Source of the DNA: Progne subis subis
Lineage: Eukaryota; Chordata; Aves; Passeriformes; Hirundinidae
Length of the DNA stretch: 64,000 nucleotides
Direction of reading: 5' to 3'
Assembly (NCBI GenBank): GCA_022316685.1
Contig: JAKJHU010000038.1
Location: forward strand, 355,384 to 419,383
Below the pieces are notes generated by a model that saw only the letters and a program-made list of their open reading frames with translations, had not been told where the DNA came from and did not search any database. Shown here one piece after another: positions 1-13,000 of the stretch. The translations under genes and the position numbers were made by a program. The stretch's first letter is position 1; each line of letters starts with the position of its first letter.

Positions 1-903
1 AAACCTAGAACTGGGGAAAGCAAGCTCTAATATCTCTGTAAGCAAATTGTGAGAAGATGGGAGGAATAGTAACCCTTCTACATTTCTTTTGTGAGGTTCA
101 TTGACATTTCCCTAATCAACAAGAGCTGTATTCTCACAGCCTGAATTTTTAGTAAGTTAAAATCAGGGGTGTCTCCTGAAAAATACTTAAGCTAGAGGGT
201 TGAATTAGAAGCCACCATGTTCAGCCAACAGGACGTGTTAGGCCTGAGGACCTCTCTTTATGCCATTAGTGTTCTCTGTTTACCAGAAATGTATCTTGTG
301 GAAGAAGCCACTCCTGCAGCTGAAGGTATTTAATTGCTTTGTTTCTGTATATAAGACTGTCTGTCCAGCTGGCTGCCTTGTTCTCATTGGAACTTGTTGA
401 GTCAATCATCCTTTCTTTTGTCATCTTTTCTCCTTGTCCAGGTGTTCTGCCCTTTATAGAATTTAGACAAATGGGGGAAGGTATGGAATTAACTTTAGAT
501 GTCAGATACTAGCAGTTAATTAATAATATCAGCAAAAGTGCCTAACATTTGACTTTTTAAAAGAAAAAACCTGAACCTTATGCTAGCAGCGTAACATGAA
601 GAAGGAGCTCCTGTTTTCCTGTTTGCCAGCCATTGCTAGTTATGAACTTTAAATATTCTGGACTATGGCTTATAGTTTTCTGACAGAATCTACAAGGTAA
701 CTTTCTGCCAATCCCACTTTCATTATGATGAGGAATGCTTTAATTTTTCAAGTTTTATTTGCTCATGGTTCAGTTTTATGTTTTAGGAATGCCAAATACA
801 ACAGTGTTGCACAAATACAGTCAGATCACTTCTAGAAGTGCCCTGTAATGGTCAAGTATTAATTACACTGGTTTTGTTTCATCTTTCTTATTTTGCTTTA
901 CAG

Positions 904-934
904 GAAACAGAAAATACAGCTCCAGTCTCTCCAG
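904..934 (+). other. Candidate 31-nt noncoding 5' exon of ATF2
   Basis: A long pyrimidine tract ends in TTTACAG at 903, then come 31 nt, then a perfect CAG|GTAAGT donor at 935. Both signals are as strong as those of the proven ATF2 exons and face the right way to splice to 7028 or 7032. It contains no ATG and its length is not a multiple of three, which fits a leader exon. It could also be a chance pair of sites; no homology was recognised with confidence. Confidence 0.45.
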
Positions 935-3699
935 GTAAGTAGAGCAATGGGGTTTTCTTATTTTTAAAATACAAATTACTTTTTTTTCAGATTAATGTAA
1001 CTTCTTAAGTGGTGTATTCTAACTACTGACTTCTGATTTTTATTGAAATCACGACTTGCAAATCTACCTGTACAGAAAATTCTAGACATAAAGATAGACT
1101 CAAATGTGGGAAGTGATTAAAATTTATTATGTGAATGCTATATGCAAGTGTTGAAAGTATAAAGACACTATGTTAATTTTGATTTTTGTTATTACTTGTT
1201 TGGTTAGAAAACAAAAATAGGTACCTCCCCCCTATCTAATGACATCTTGGAAGGAGCTAAGCAAAACACTAAATTCAGCTGTCCAGGTAACCATTAAGAG
1301 AGCATTACTCTTTACTGTGGCAGATATGTTCAGTTCACTTCACTTTGAATAAGTATGTGCTCTTAAGTAGAACTCTTAAAAGTTGATAAAAATTTTGACC
1401 CGATTCTTTTATGTGTCAGTTTCCTATTATAAAATGAAGCTTTAAAGTAAAGTCTTACATTACCCAAAGTAGTTATGCACTATGGTGAGATAACAGAAAA
1501 ATTTAGTAAGTGTTAATGATTCTCTTTACAGTAAGGCTTTATATCTTGCAGTAAAAGGGGGCACAGTCCCAGATCCAGTGTAATGAATGAGAGGAAGTGT
1601 TGACTAGACACGATCAGTCTTGAGGAAATGCAAACATCCGTAGGAAAATGCATCACTGGTACTGTAACATAAGCATTTTGTAGTGTTTGGGCTCAGAGGA
1701 GACTGAATACAGATGGGCTACTCTAATTCTGACTTGTCTCAATGGCCTGGTACAGTTTTTGTCCCAACTTCCATCTTTTTCAAACCAGAATGTACAGATG
1801 TTTCTTGCATTGGAGCCACATGCCAGTGGTCAGTGTAGCTGCATGGCTTGAGTCTGCTTCTCGTGGAAGCAGTAGGAGATAAATCAGTTACTGCTGTGGC
1901 TGCAGACTGACAGATTGTCCTCTGTGGACTGTCCAGTTTAGGAGGGTGACAGGCTTGTGAGAATATGCTTCTCTTCTTGCATGTTGGCCAGGAGGAGAAT
2001 GCCGTCCTTCAAAAGTTTTACGGTTTTTGTTTGTTCGTGGGGTTATGTGTGTTCATAGCTGTCTTTTCTGTGTTCAGTTCTGGCATTTTTCTTCTGTGCT
2101 GTTTGTGTCAGCCCTAATGTTACAGGAGGGCAGTCTTTGTATTGCTACAGTGCTTAAAATAATTGCGGGCTAAGATTGCACAGCCTGTGAACAGCTCTGT
2201 GTGTGGACGTCCTTTCGCACACACCTTGCTCTCTACAGGTAAAGTAGAGGCTTTAGCTGCAGGTCTGGTGAGTCTTTACTAGGTATGTGTAAAGAATTAC
2301 TTTTCTCAGCAAATTTGAAGAAGTTTTTGCAAGGACTGTTGGTGTATATTTATATATATTTTTTTAAATAGCTGCTTAAATGTTCAGTAGAAAAATTTTG
2401 AAACAAGGTGTCAGTTGTATTTTCCATGCTCGTGTATATAGGCAGTTATGAGGAAACAGAAGAATCTTTACCAGTTAAACAAGCCAAGAAAACATGGCTT
2501 AAGTCAGTGTGGGCTTCTATTTGTAATATTGTCTTCTGAAAGGTATTTTGGAAGCAAGCCTCAGACAATGTAGTAATAGTTTCCACCAAATGTACCCAAG
2601 GTGTTTAATTAAAATCTTATGGAAATATGTAGGTAATTGTTGAAGCTCTTTTTGTAGCACATTTAGATACATATTAATGTGACATTTTATAGAGACATTT
2701 TTATTTTTTTAGTAAGCACACTGCCTTAAATATGAGTGAATTACTTGCAAATTCATTTTTATTTCACCATATTATATATATTTTAAAGATGGCTATATAC
2801 TTATTTATATATTTACTGTACAATTTACATTCCAGCCATCATAGAAGAGGCTTGCTACATTTTAAATAGGCGTGATGTGAGTGTATTTTACTTTTGTGTT
2901 GAAAGTATGGAGCAAACACCACAAAAGTGAGTTTATTAGTCTGATATTAGTACTGAAGTTGATTTTACTGTCAAGATTATATCAGGTTTTTCCTGTGTTC
3001 AGCTCTGATGCTGTTACTGTGTGACTGGAATTCTACATTTGGATTTCTTTATGCTGCTGAAAGGAATGTAGGGTTTGAAGCTTACACAAGAAAGTTGCAG
3101 TTCAGTGGACAGTGGTAAGAACCATTTCGCTGAATGTTCATTTTATCTGAAGAGATGAGTTAAGGCTGGAGTTCCGCATTCATATAGGATTCCTTCAGGA
3201 GCCGTCCCTTTTTCTATGGGGCAAGGTGTTAGCTGTTGCCTAGGTAACAGTCCAGGGTGACTGTAATTCCCCTCTACTGACAGGGTTATCACTTCATGTA
3301 TTACATTTCTTGTTTGGCTGGGTGAGTAACATTTTTGTCCAGACAGCATCTAAGATGTTATTTTGGTTTTAAGGGGAAAGGTATTTTCTAAATTCTTCTT
3401 TCTTACTGTGATGTTCTCACTTTGAGCAATCGGTTTACAACAGAGAGACTCCTTTGAAATTAGAGTGGCAATTACAAATTATTTTTTTTTTTTCTGAAAA
3501 TTTGCCTTCTCTGTGTTAGTTTTGTTATCCCTGTTAGGCAACATGCAATCCAGCAGGAAAAGAGGAGGCAAGGCTTTGTCAGTATTTTGTAGCAGCAACA
3601 GGTTTTTGACCACACAATCTTCTAAAGGTGTCAGAACATTACCCAAGTTTGGATTGTCCATTGTGGTTGTTCATCTCTGTTCCTCGCTATATACCATCT

Positions 3700-4530
3700 T
3701 TATGGTATGCTTTAAGTTTGAGTTATCTTGGATTGCTCAGAATTTTATCCAGTCAAATTTTGAATTTTTGCAAGGCTGAGATTCCACAGCCCCACTTGGC
3801 AAACTGTTCCAGTGTTCAGCAAGCCCTCACTGGATTTTTTTTTTTTTTTTTTCCTTCTTCCTCTACACTTGCTCTTAACTTTCTTGGAGTGTCTCCTGAA
3901 TGTTGCACCTCATCCTTTTATTACACTGTTCCTACTCTGTATCAATACATTAGGTAATTTAAGACAGCAAGCAGATCCTTAGCACTCCTTCTCCATTCTG
4001 AACAAACAGCTTCCTCCTTTATGTAGTAGTTCAGACTCCTAACTGTTTTGATGTTTTCTCTCCAGTTCATCAGCTCTCTTGAGGGGCTCAGCTCTGGATA
4101 TGGCACTTCAGCTGTAGTCTTAGAGTGCCAGATAAAGGACAAGAATCACTTCCCTTCATCTCATTGCTGTGCCTTTGCTAATTCCAGTATCCTCTAATCC
4201 CAGTAGCCTCTTGTCTTTCAGTGCTACAAGTGACATGATGCTGAGTCGTGTTGGGTTTCGGGAGTTAGAGGTTCTACCCCAAAGCTGCTTGACAGCCAGT
4301 TGCTCCTCAGCCTCTGCTGTTGCATGGAGTTACTTTGTTCTAAGTGCAAGCCTTGCATTTGTCTTTGTAATAGGTAAATACAGTTCTTACCAATTTGGAT
4401 GCATTAACAAACGTGAGCCCTTTGTTTTCCCATCCTGTCAGATCCAGTTTCTGTTTAGATTTAAAATGTCCAAGGTCTTGCTTAGATTGCAAGTGAACCT
4501 CTTTATTCTTTTAGGTGCAAAAATTTCAGT
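3700..4530 (-). mobile_element. Old, degraded CR1 LINE fragment (antisense)
   Basis: The + strand reads like the reverse complement of CR1. It has the tract with a 'ttccacagcc...ctgttccagtg' pattern near 3,781-3,815, followed by a 'cagctgtagtctta...agtgcc...atcacttccctt' block near 4,108-4,160 and a 'agtgcaag.cttgcatttgtctt' block near 4,341-4,367, all typical of antisense CR1 3' regions. Divergence is high and no frame survives. The boundaries are approximate, and it may be two neighbouring fragments. Confidence 0.6.
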
Positions 4531-7027
4531 GCTTCAACATAATTTTTTTTCCTCGGATGTTATCCGGAATCTCTTTACAAGGGATTACCTCACAAAATTC
4601 CCTGTGGCCTGCAGTCAAATAATGTTACAAAGATGAGGAAATCAATTTATCTCCAACTTTTTTCCAGTAAGTTTCCCAGAAGGACAGCGCTGCTTTTCTT
4701 TTTCAGAAGGATTTGATTTTTTTATTTCTGTATCACATGTTCAAAATTCACAGGCTTCACAAACTAAGACATGGAACCAGATAAGAATTCCACATGCAAA
4801 TATGAGCTTTGGTAATATTCCTTGAAAAGAGAAAATGAATGGACTAAAAAGTTTACATCTTCTCATCTATGAAAAACACTGACAGCATGTAGGGAATAGA
4901 TTTTATGGCTGAAAGTGCATCTCTGAGACTGACAACGCGACACAGTAAGAGGGCGGGAAAAATGTCCTACATGCACTTTGGTTAATCAAAATCTTCATGA
5001 TTTGGATTAAAAAAACCCCAAATCATAATTATTTCTTCACCATTAGATGTTTCTGATATGGATATTACTTGTCTACTCACAATACATATGTATATGTGCA
5101 TATTGGCATATGGTGGCATATGTAGCCATTAAATAAGTATACAGTGCCCTATGATCACATATTTAAAAAAAACCTAATTCCTCTTGAGATCTAAACAAGA
5201 CTAACTCTGTTCATTTGAGCCTGCATTTAAAAAAAATTAGATTGTTGCATAGCTGAAAAAGAAGACTAATCTTGGGGGGATAGCTGTTAACTCTGTTGAA
5301 GTTGCACATGTTGTAAGGATATACTCTTAAAGTGTCATGGATAAGGACCTTATTTCTCACCATGAGGCCTTAGTCATGAGTATTCAGGCTTGCCCATGAT
5401 CTTGTGAATATTCCCTATTAGTGAAAGTACCAAGTTCACAGTTTGAACAGTTCAAAAAATACTTCATTCCTTCGGAAACTTGAGACAGGTTACGAACTCT
5501 TTGCAAAGAACAGCGGAACAGTCTTCAACTCTGATTTGTTTTGGCATCCTTCCTTTGGGATGTAAATGCTTCCCTGAGCTGTCAGAGCCAAAGACTATAA
5601 AGTTTCTGGCAGCCATTCATTTCTTCTCGACTTCTGATCTCAGCTCAGTATCCTCATTCTTTGAAACATATATATTTAGAAGTGGCAGTTTAGAATCTCC
5701 TGCGTGCCATGTTTTTCTTTCTTTGCTGTTGGGTGTACATTACCAAGGGCACTGGGATCTCCTCCTCTTTGAAGGAATATCCAATAAAGTCTGTACACAG
5801 TAGGTTTTTACTGTACAGGTACATCCAGAAGGATCAGATACTGTGTTCCCTACAGATCTCTGAGGTAGTAAGTCTGAAATTATTTCCTTGATATGTCTTG
5901 TGTCTAGTGCCCAGATGTGTACCAGAAGTGCACATTCTTAGGATGGTTAAAAGTATGAGAATCCTTGCAACTCTACATGACCAGCACACTGGGGAAGAGA
6001 TGGATTTATTCTGCCTATGATCTTTATTCATAAAAACATCTTTATTCATCTTTATTTGCTTCATCAATCTAAATAGTGTTTAGAGCTAGCACTGTTAGTT
6101 CTCCATACAAATACTCATTTAAAGATGAATGTATTTCCTCCAGGGTAAAGCCACAGATGCCACGACTAATTAGAGGAAGTATTGAAGTAAACCATTTCTT
6201 TGAAAAACTGTTGTGTTTCATGGGTGAATGGTGGACATTTTATAATTTATCTTTACAAAATCATTCATTATTATATTTTTAGCATGCATAGTAATTAATA
6301 TCTTCTTTTAGTTACAGTTCATTGCCATGAAAAGGAGGATAGGATAGTTTGCCCTATGAAACAGGTTTATATGTGAAATCTGGCAGGTATGTGTGTTGGA
6401 TGTGGGGTGAGTATGCAAAACAGCACCAAATACCAATAATACCTTGCTTCTTTTGTAAGTGTTTTTAGCCTGTCAGTAATTTAATAGCTGAAACATTACT
6501 GAAGTCCATGTTTTTGTAATTAAATTCGTAACAGTTTACACAAAGGGTTATGTGCCAATTTATCTCTAATGATGAGCTTTAAATAAGGATTGTGAAAAGG
6601 CTAAGGAATGAACACTTCTTCCTCATCTGCTCCAGATGAGGCACCAGAACCTTGACTGCCTGGTGTTGTCTGCTGCTTTTGATCTCTTTTTAACTGTGAG
6701 AATTGGATCATTATTACAATGTATTTGCTTTCAGTGACAAGTTGTTCTTACTGTGTTTTCAGATACTTTTTGCAATTAGTCATGTTACATGTGAACATGT
6801 GGATTTCTGATTGAGGTGTACCTTCAGAAACTGCTGTGGTGGATTTTTTCCACCTTCCTGACAGAGTTTGAAAACCATACTCTGTTTGAATCATGGGTAT
6901 TTAGATTGTTATTGTAGTCAGAATGCAGAAATTCTTGCCTGTAGAATATTAAAATAGCCCGTGGATGTTGATGTATTGATAATTCGTTGCATTATGTAAA
7001 ATTTGTTCCATTCTGATTTTAATACAG

Positions 7028-7097
7028 GTAGCACAACGACCTGTGGAATATGAGTGATGACAAACCCTTTTTATGTACTGCCCCTGGATGTGGCCAG
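7028..7097 (+). CDS. ATF2: ATF2 first coding exon (coding part 7050-7097)
   Basis: The exon follows the acceptor TACAG at 7027 and ends at CAG|GTAATG. Translation starts at ATG 7050-7052 (A at -3) and encodes residues 1-16, with the first zinc-finger cysteines C9 and C14. In the same frame a TAG sits at 7029-7031, six codons before the ATG, so no N-terminal extension can be read through this acceptor. A second AG at 7030-7031 could act as an alternative acceptor four bases downstream (exon from 7032), which would remove that TAG from the mRNA. Confidence 0.93.
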
Positions 7098-10000
7098 GTA
7101 ATGGTCTGAACTGAAATTATTAGCATTGTTCAAATAACAGTAAAAACAGTGAAATGTATTTCTAGGGATTGAAGAAAAGGGGTTTATGATAATTCCTACA
7201 AAGTATTTGTTTTGCTGAAAAGTAAGAATTTGCAGCATATATACATGTTTATCCAAATGCTATCTGTAGAAGAAAAAACAAATTATCCTTTCTGTGTTAA
7301 AACAAATTTCATTTGTTAGGTCTGCTTTATTTGCTTTCATTAGAAAAATAATCAAGAAACAACCTGATTTATATCAGGTGACCTGCAATTTCTAGAATAT
7401 TTCAGTGTTGGTGGGGTGCTCATTGTGAAGGTTGCTTGTCACTAATCTTCATAGCTGTGGTGATTGCAGATATTTAATGGCATAAGTTTGTTTTATGTAT
7501 TTTGTTTTGTATAGGAAGATTATAACAATATGCATGCCACAAAATATATTTCAATTCCAATAGTGGGTTTAATGTATTCTAGTAAATAGCATTAGTGTAT
7601 ATATATAGGTGAATGTGAACAAAATGGTAAAAATATTATGGAGTATTTTAGGAGATGGTTGCTAAACGGACACTGTCTTAACACTTTTATTTAGTAACCT
7701 GAAAATAACTGCATTTGCATTTCTGCTGCATGAGTTGGACATCCCTGCATCCTTTGTATAAAATTATTTTCATAAGCTGATTTTTTAAATAATATAATGG
7801 CTTCTGCCTTTAAATAGAATTGATTTCTTAAACAAGGTGGTTTTCATTATATTTGTGTACTTTGTTTTATTTGGGTTTTGAACTCAAAATACTCTCATTT
7901 TTATTCTGAAAACTTAGTTTTTATGATGAATGACAGCATTAATGTTATATTAATGTAGTCTTCTGTATTTAAAGCAGAAGAGGACTAAGATTTTTTGTTT
8001 CAAAGATGTCTATTACGTTCAGAGACATCAAAAGTAATGGAAGTGGACTGTTTTCTCCTCAGCAACTTTGTCCCCATCCTATTTGAATCTCATAGCAATA
8101 TAGACTGGCAGAAGTTTTGGTAACTAAATATCACAGAGGACATATCATGGGTCTACAGCAGCCCGTGATTCCAGGGAAGGTGAAGAGAGAAGTTCATGTC
8201 CCAGCAAATGGGCAAAAGCAAAAAGGCTTCTCCAGATGCCAGCTTTGTAGTGTAGAGCAGGGAGAGGGATCAGCCTCTGGACATCCTCTTCCCTCTGGAA
8301 GCACGTAGTGAGGACAGAAAGATACACTTACATCTCTTAGCGTGATTGAATGCAGGAATTTCTGCCTTATGCTGTATGCTGAGATAGGGGCCAGGAGTTA
8401 CGGAGAACTGGGCATTTGGAACTCTGGGCAATGGAGCTGTAAGGAAAAGAAAAGTCCCTTGCCCATTTCAACCTGTCTTACAATGATCCTGCCTTTTTAA
8501 TTTCCCTCACATTTCCATATGCACGTGTCCTTTCTCATGGAAACATTCTGAATTGCTGTACTCTGAGGTCAATTCAGTTTGTTTTAGTTCCTGAGAGGTG
8601 ATTGTTGGTGTGGATCTGTTATGTGTGGAGTGACTTAAATTAGTGAGGCATAACCAGAAACATAATTTGAGGCTCAAATGTTCACAAAGAAAATAAGAAT
8701 TTCAGTGTTTTCTGTAAAATGTGTTCTTTTTAGGAAAGCTGCATCTTGGGAAGCATTTTCATAGATTATGTCAATTGAAACACTAACTTCACCCACAATT
8801 ACAGGTGCATAGTAAATTATTGAAAATAAACAAATAGTGAAAGTAAGAATGTCTGTTTTACAGCACCTGCTTTGTCTGCTTACTGCTTTTTTATAGCATA
8901 CACTCCGAATTTTGGGGAAAGTATGTATGAAACGAGTAAACCTGAGAAACCTGAGAGGTTTTTAAAATGCTAGTAGGTTTAGTTCGTTCATGGCATTTCA
9001 GTTTTCTGGCATTGTTCTAGTATTTCCCCTTGTTTTATATAGTAAATGGTCAGGGGCAGGAGCTGTAGTATGTTTTATCGTTATGCTGTTAAATGCAGTG
9101 AAGTTTGTGATTACAGATCAATTCTCATTAATGTGGTAAGACACACAATGCAGTAATCAAGTAGTGATCAATTACTAGACGTTGTCAAGATCCATTAATG
9201 CAGCAAATGGCTGTTGGATGAAGGCTGCAGCAGGTTGCAGTGTTATCTTGGACTGTTGATGCAAGCAGGTACTTACACTGCAATTTCCCTGGTATATCTA
9301 GTTACTATGAACATCATTTGAGTTTCGTAATATTTCTGCTTGGTATTGTTGACCAAGGAACAGAATATATCTACCATAGAGGGTTGTCTTTTATCATAGT
9401 AATGGTATTTTTATGTGTTTTAAAAATTCCTTTTTGTGGAATGGCATTTGTTGTGTTGACACTCCCAATTACAGCTGTTTCTTAAAACTTTTTGCTGCAG
9501 CGTTTTACCAATGAGGATCATTTGGCTGTCCATAAACATAAACATGAGATGACACTGAAATTTGGTCCGGCTCGTAATGATAGTGTCATTGTGGCTGGTA
9601 AGTGTATACTTCTATTAAGTTTGTTCACTTTTCTACTGGAATGGGCATATGCTTTATACATTTTCTGTACATAATGCATATTTGTGTTAAGAGAATGTGA
9701 TACGTTTCCTTCACTGTCTTGTCTGCTGTATGTGCTTCGGCAGCATTCTCTTGCATAATTCGTGTCAGAATTTGAAGCCAGTATTATTTTCCATTAGTTA
9801 CTTTTATTCCTGTCTGATATATAATCCATATATTTTAAAATTATCAATACTTAATTCATTTATTAAATTATATAAGCATTCAGTAAAAACAGGCTAATAA
9901 AGGCTATGCCTAAGAGGATCTGTAACTAAATTAATCTATATTTCAGTTTTAATTATTCATTGATATTACTTGTCTCTTCAATTTTAAAATATATAGCATC

Positions 10001-13000
10001 TTTTACACATCATGGGGATATTAGAAGAATGAATCAGTGATTATTCTTCCAATGGGGTAGTAGAAGAAAGATCAAATCTTTTGTTTCCATTTTGGCTTAA
10101 ATTCAGAATACTTTATTCCCACCTCTGAATTCATGTTATAACTTTAGTTATTACAACTTTTGTCTTTGATCAGAAGTAATCACCAATGAATGGTTGATGG
10201 CATTATAAATTTGAGAGGTTTTGAATGAAGAGAGCATGTGCTAAGTATGCTGAAGTTACAGTCAGTCTGGGGTTTTTTCAGTGGTGGAGCAGCCTAAGTG
10301 AACTTGAGAATCAGTTTGACATTTTCTGTTTGTGTTTTGTTTTTGTGGGTTTTTTTTTTTTAATCCCTTGTACATTGCTAATTTGTTACAATGAGCAGTA
10401 AAAAAAAATATTGCTCTTAAACTAGCAGTTACAAATTTTAAAATTCTAAATGTGCTCCTTGTCAATTACAGCACAAGAAAGAGGAGCTTGCAGATAATCA
10501 GGTGTTTAAAAATGAAACCATGAGAGTGTCTCTGTGCAGCCACATTCCAGTGTAGGAACTGTTGTAGACACCAGACTTAATAAGTCCACACCATCATACC
10601 GCTTCATAATATCTCAAATGCAAGGAACTTCATGGCAAGTGTGGTTCATTTTGACCTGATAATAACAGTGAAATAAGACAAATTTATATACTAACAGGAA
10701 TTTTATGTAAAGGTGCCAGAAGTCTTAGGATTCCAGCTTGATATAGCGGCATCATAGGAGTCAATTCGATCTTGTGCACAGAGTCACACTTTCCTTTAGA
10801 AGTTCCATGCACTTGGAAGTGATCACTACTGTTGTCAAGTTAGGAAAAGACAGAGGCAAACTGGCTTCGGGCTGTCACTTTGCTCGTTTGTTTTCTAATT
10901 AAAAGCCTTCATGTAGTCCTTATCTTTATTTGAAAATAGAGTTGGCTTGCTCGTTGAAGTGTTCTGCTGTGCACTTGGGAATAGCTCCCAGGAGTTTGTG
11001 GCCACAAAAGCAGTGCTGTGGTTCCCTGCCAGAACTGTCAGGGGCTTGGTGGTCAGCGGGCTCCGGGTCCTTGTTTCCAGCAGGTGAAGTTTGCCTGTCA
11101 GCTGCCTCCCCGCAGGGCAGAACGCAGCCCGGGGGTTCCCAGCCACCTCCTCGTCTCTTTCTATTTGTTTGGATGCTGAAAGTTATTTAGAACTTCTAAG
11201 TAGGGTCATAAATGGTATTGTAAAAATAAAATCGTGGGGGTTTTATGTACTTCTTTTCAGATCAGACACCAACACCAACTCGATTCTTGAAGAACTGTGA
11301 AGAAGTGGGCTTATTCAATGAATTAGCAAGTCCTTTTGAAAATGAGTTTAAAAAGGCTTCAGAAGATGACATTAAGAAAGTATGTTCAAAACATTTTTTT
11401 TCTCAGAGCTTCTACTTTTTCATATCAGAAATTCCGTTGAAAAGGCGAACTTTGGATTTATATACTGCCTTCTAAACTGTACCAATAATCAAGTTAGCTG
11501 CTTATATGTGTTGTTCGTAGAGAATACAAATTTACGGTTTCTCTTCTGAAGATTAGTTTACCTGATTAATTTTGCCTAGTGAGCATTGGCAATGGGACAC
11601 ATTATCCTAATTATGTAAGTATCTAATCTACATTTGTTGAAGTTAACTGCTAGTTTTGACGGAATTTCATTAGGTCCTGGGTAAGCAAAAAAGTCTGGAA
11701 AGTAAGAGATTTTAGCAGAAAGAAATACCCACATGAAAACAATAGTATGGGAACACTGATCATTTTGATTAGTTTTGAAATACTGATGTTAGTGTAAGAA
11801 TCAGTCATCATGATAATGAGAATTAAGTACTGACTAAAAGAAGTGTCAGTAATTTAGTTATGATTATATCATTATGTGTTGAAAGCACTTTTGCCTAGAA
11901 ATTATTGATTAAATCATAAAGATCTGCTTATTTTTTTAATGTACAGATTAAAATATAAGAAAAACTTGAACTGTATCTGCTTAGCAACTTCATGATTTTG
12001 TGAGGAACGTGCCATACATTTTAGTATTATGGTTATTTATTTCAGTGCTTCCCAGTCATAACTGGTTAGAAACCTAAACATTTAAATGTTTCTGCAAATA
12101 AAATTTTGTTCAATGTCTCCTTTGAATAATTTCGTCTTTAGTTGATTATTTGGTTGACTTCTATAGGTAGTGATTAAAAATATGGTTTTATATGCATTTA
12201 TGTAGGTTTTGCAGAATCAGTAGCTTCATTTTCTTTGTTTCAGTAAGAGTTTTGAGAGGTACTTCTAAATAGTATGGATTATTCTAAATAGTATGGATTA
12301 TTATCCATTCCTGACTAAGCCTCACCCTTGCTTTGTAACCACAACTGTATCAAATAATGGATTAAAAGTTTACTTTTGCTATATGCTGACTGTTTTTATA
12401 ACATGACATATGATAATACTGATTTTTGATTTACCAAGACTGTATTTTCTGAATAGTTCACTGTCTTAGAGAAGGTTGTATGTATTGCAAAGTATTTTTA
12501 AAATTTTGTCTATTTCTTTAATTGATACTAATTTTCCAAGCTGCCCTCCGTGTAACAAGAAAAAACACCGTCCTGCCATATCCTTGGATGATTTATATAC
12601 ATAAACAATCATGGCAAAGTGTGGAAAAATAATAGACTTTCTAGGGGATTGATAGTTTTTCCTGTAATGTTTCAAAGTCACTTGTGATGAGATTCCACTT
12701 ATTACAGTCTTCCCTGTCTATTAGTAATATATTTTACAGGAAACTAAGAATCTAATTGAAAAAAAAGCATTTGGGAAAACATCTTTGGGGGAAATTCTTT
12801 TAAAAGTACTTGGATAGCAGACTAGACAGGAATATAGGCTTTCAAATCTATAGTGTTGTTTTAACTACTTTTGTAGCTCAGTTTCTTTGGGGCATTTCAG
12901 ATGTCCTGGTGAATTTTACTGGTACCGTAATATAAATTTTGCTTTCTCAATAATTATTAGCTGCAGTAAGCTTGAAATATGTGTATACTAACTTTTGCAA

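Larger units (their letters stand above)
1..7027 (+). other. ATF2: ATF2 5' intronic region upstream of the first coding exon
   Basis: This AT-rich stretch has no CpG island, so the ATF2 promoter is probably further left. It holds one exon-like element (904-934) and an antisense CR1 relic (about 3,700-4,530). Otherwise I see short poly-T runs and scattered chance open frames, none with a recognisable protein. Calling it intron rests on its position before an exon with a good acceptor and on the known presence of 5' noncoding exons in ATF2; no transcript evidence is available here. Confidence 0.7.

Noticed and set aside
4169..4636. 155-codon frame in the ATF2 leader intron
   Set aside because: It overlaps an antisense CR1 relic, and the translation resembles no protein.
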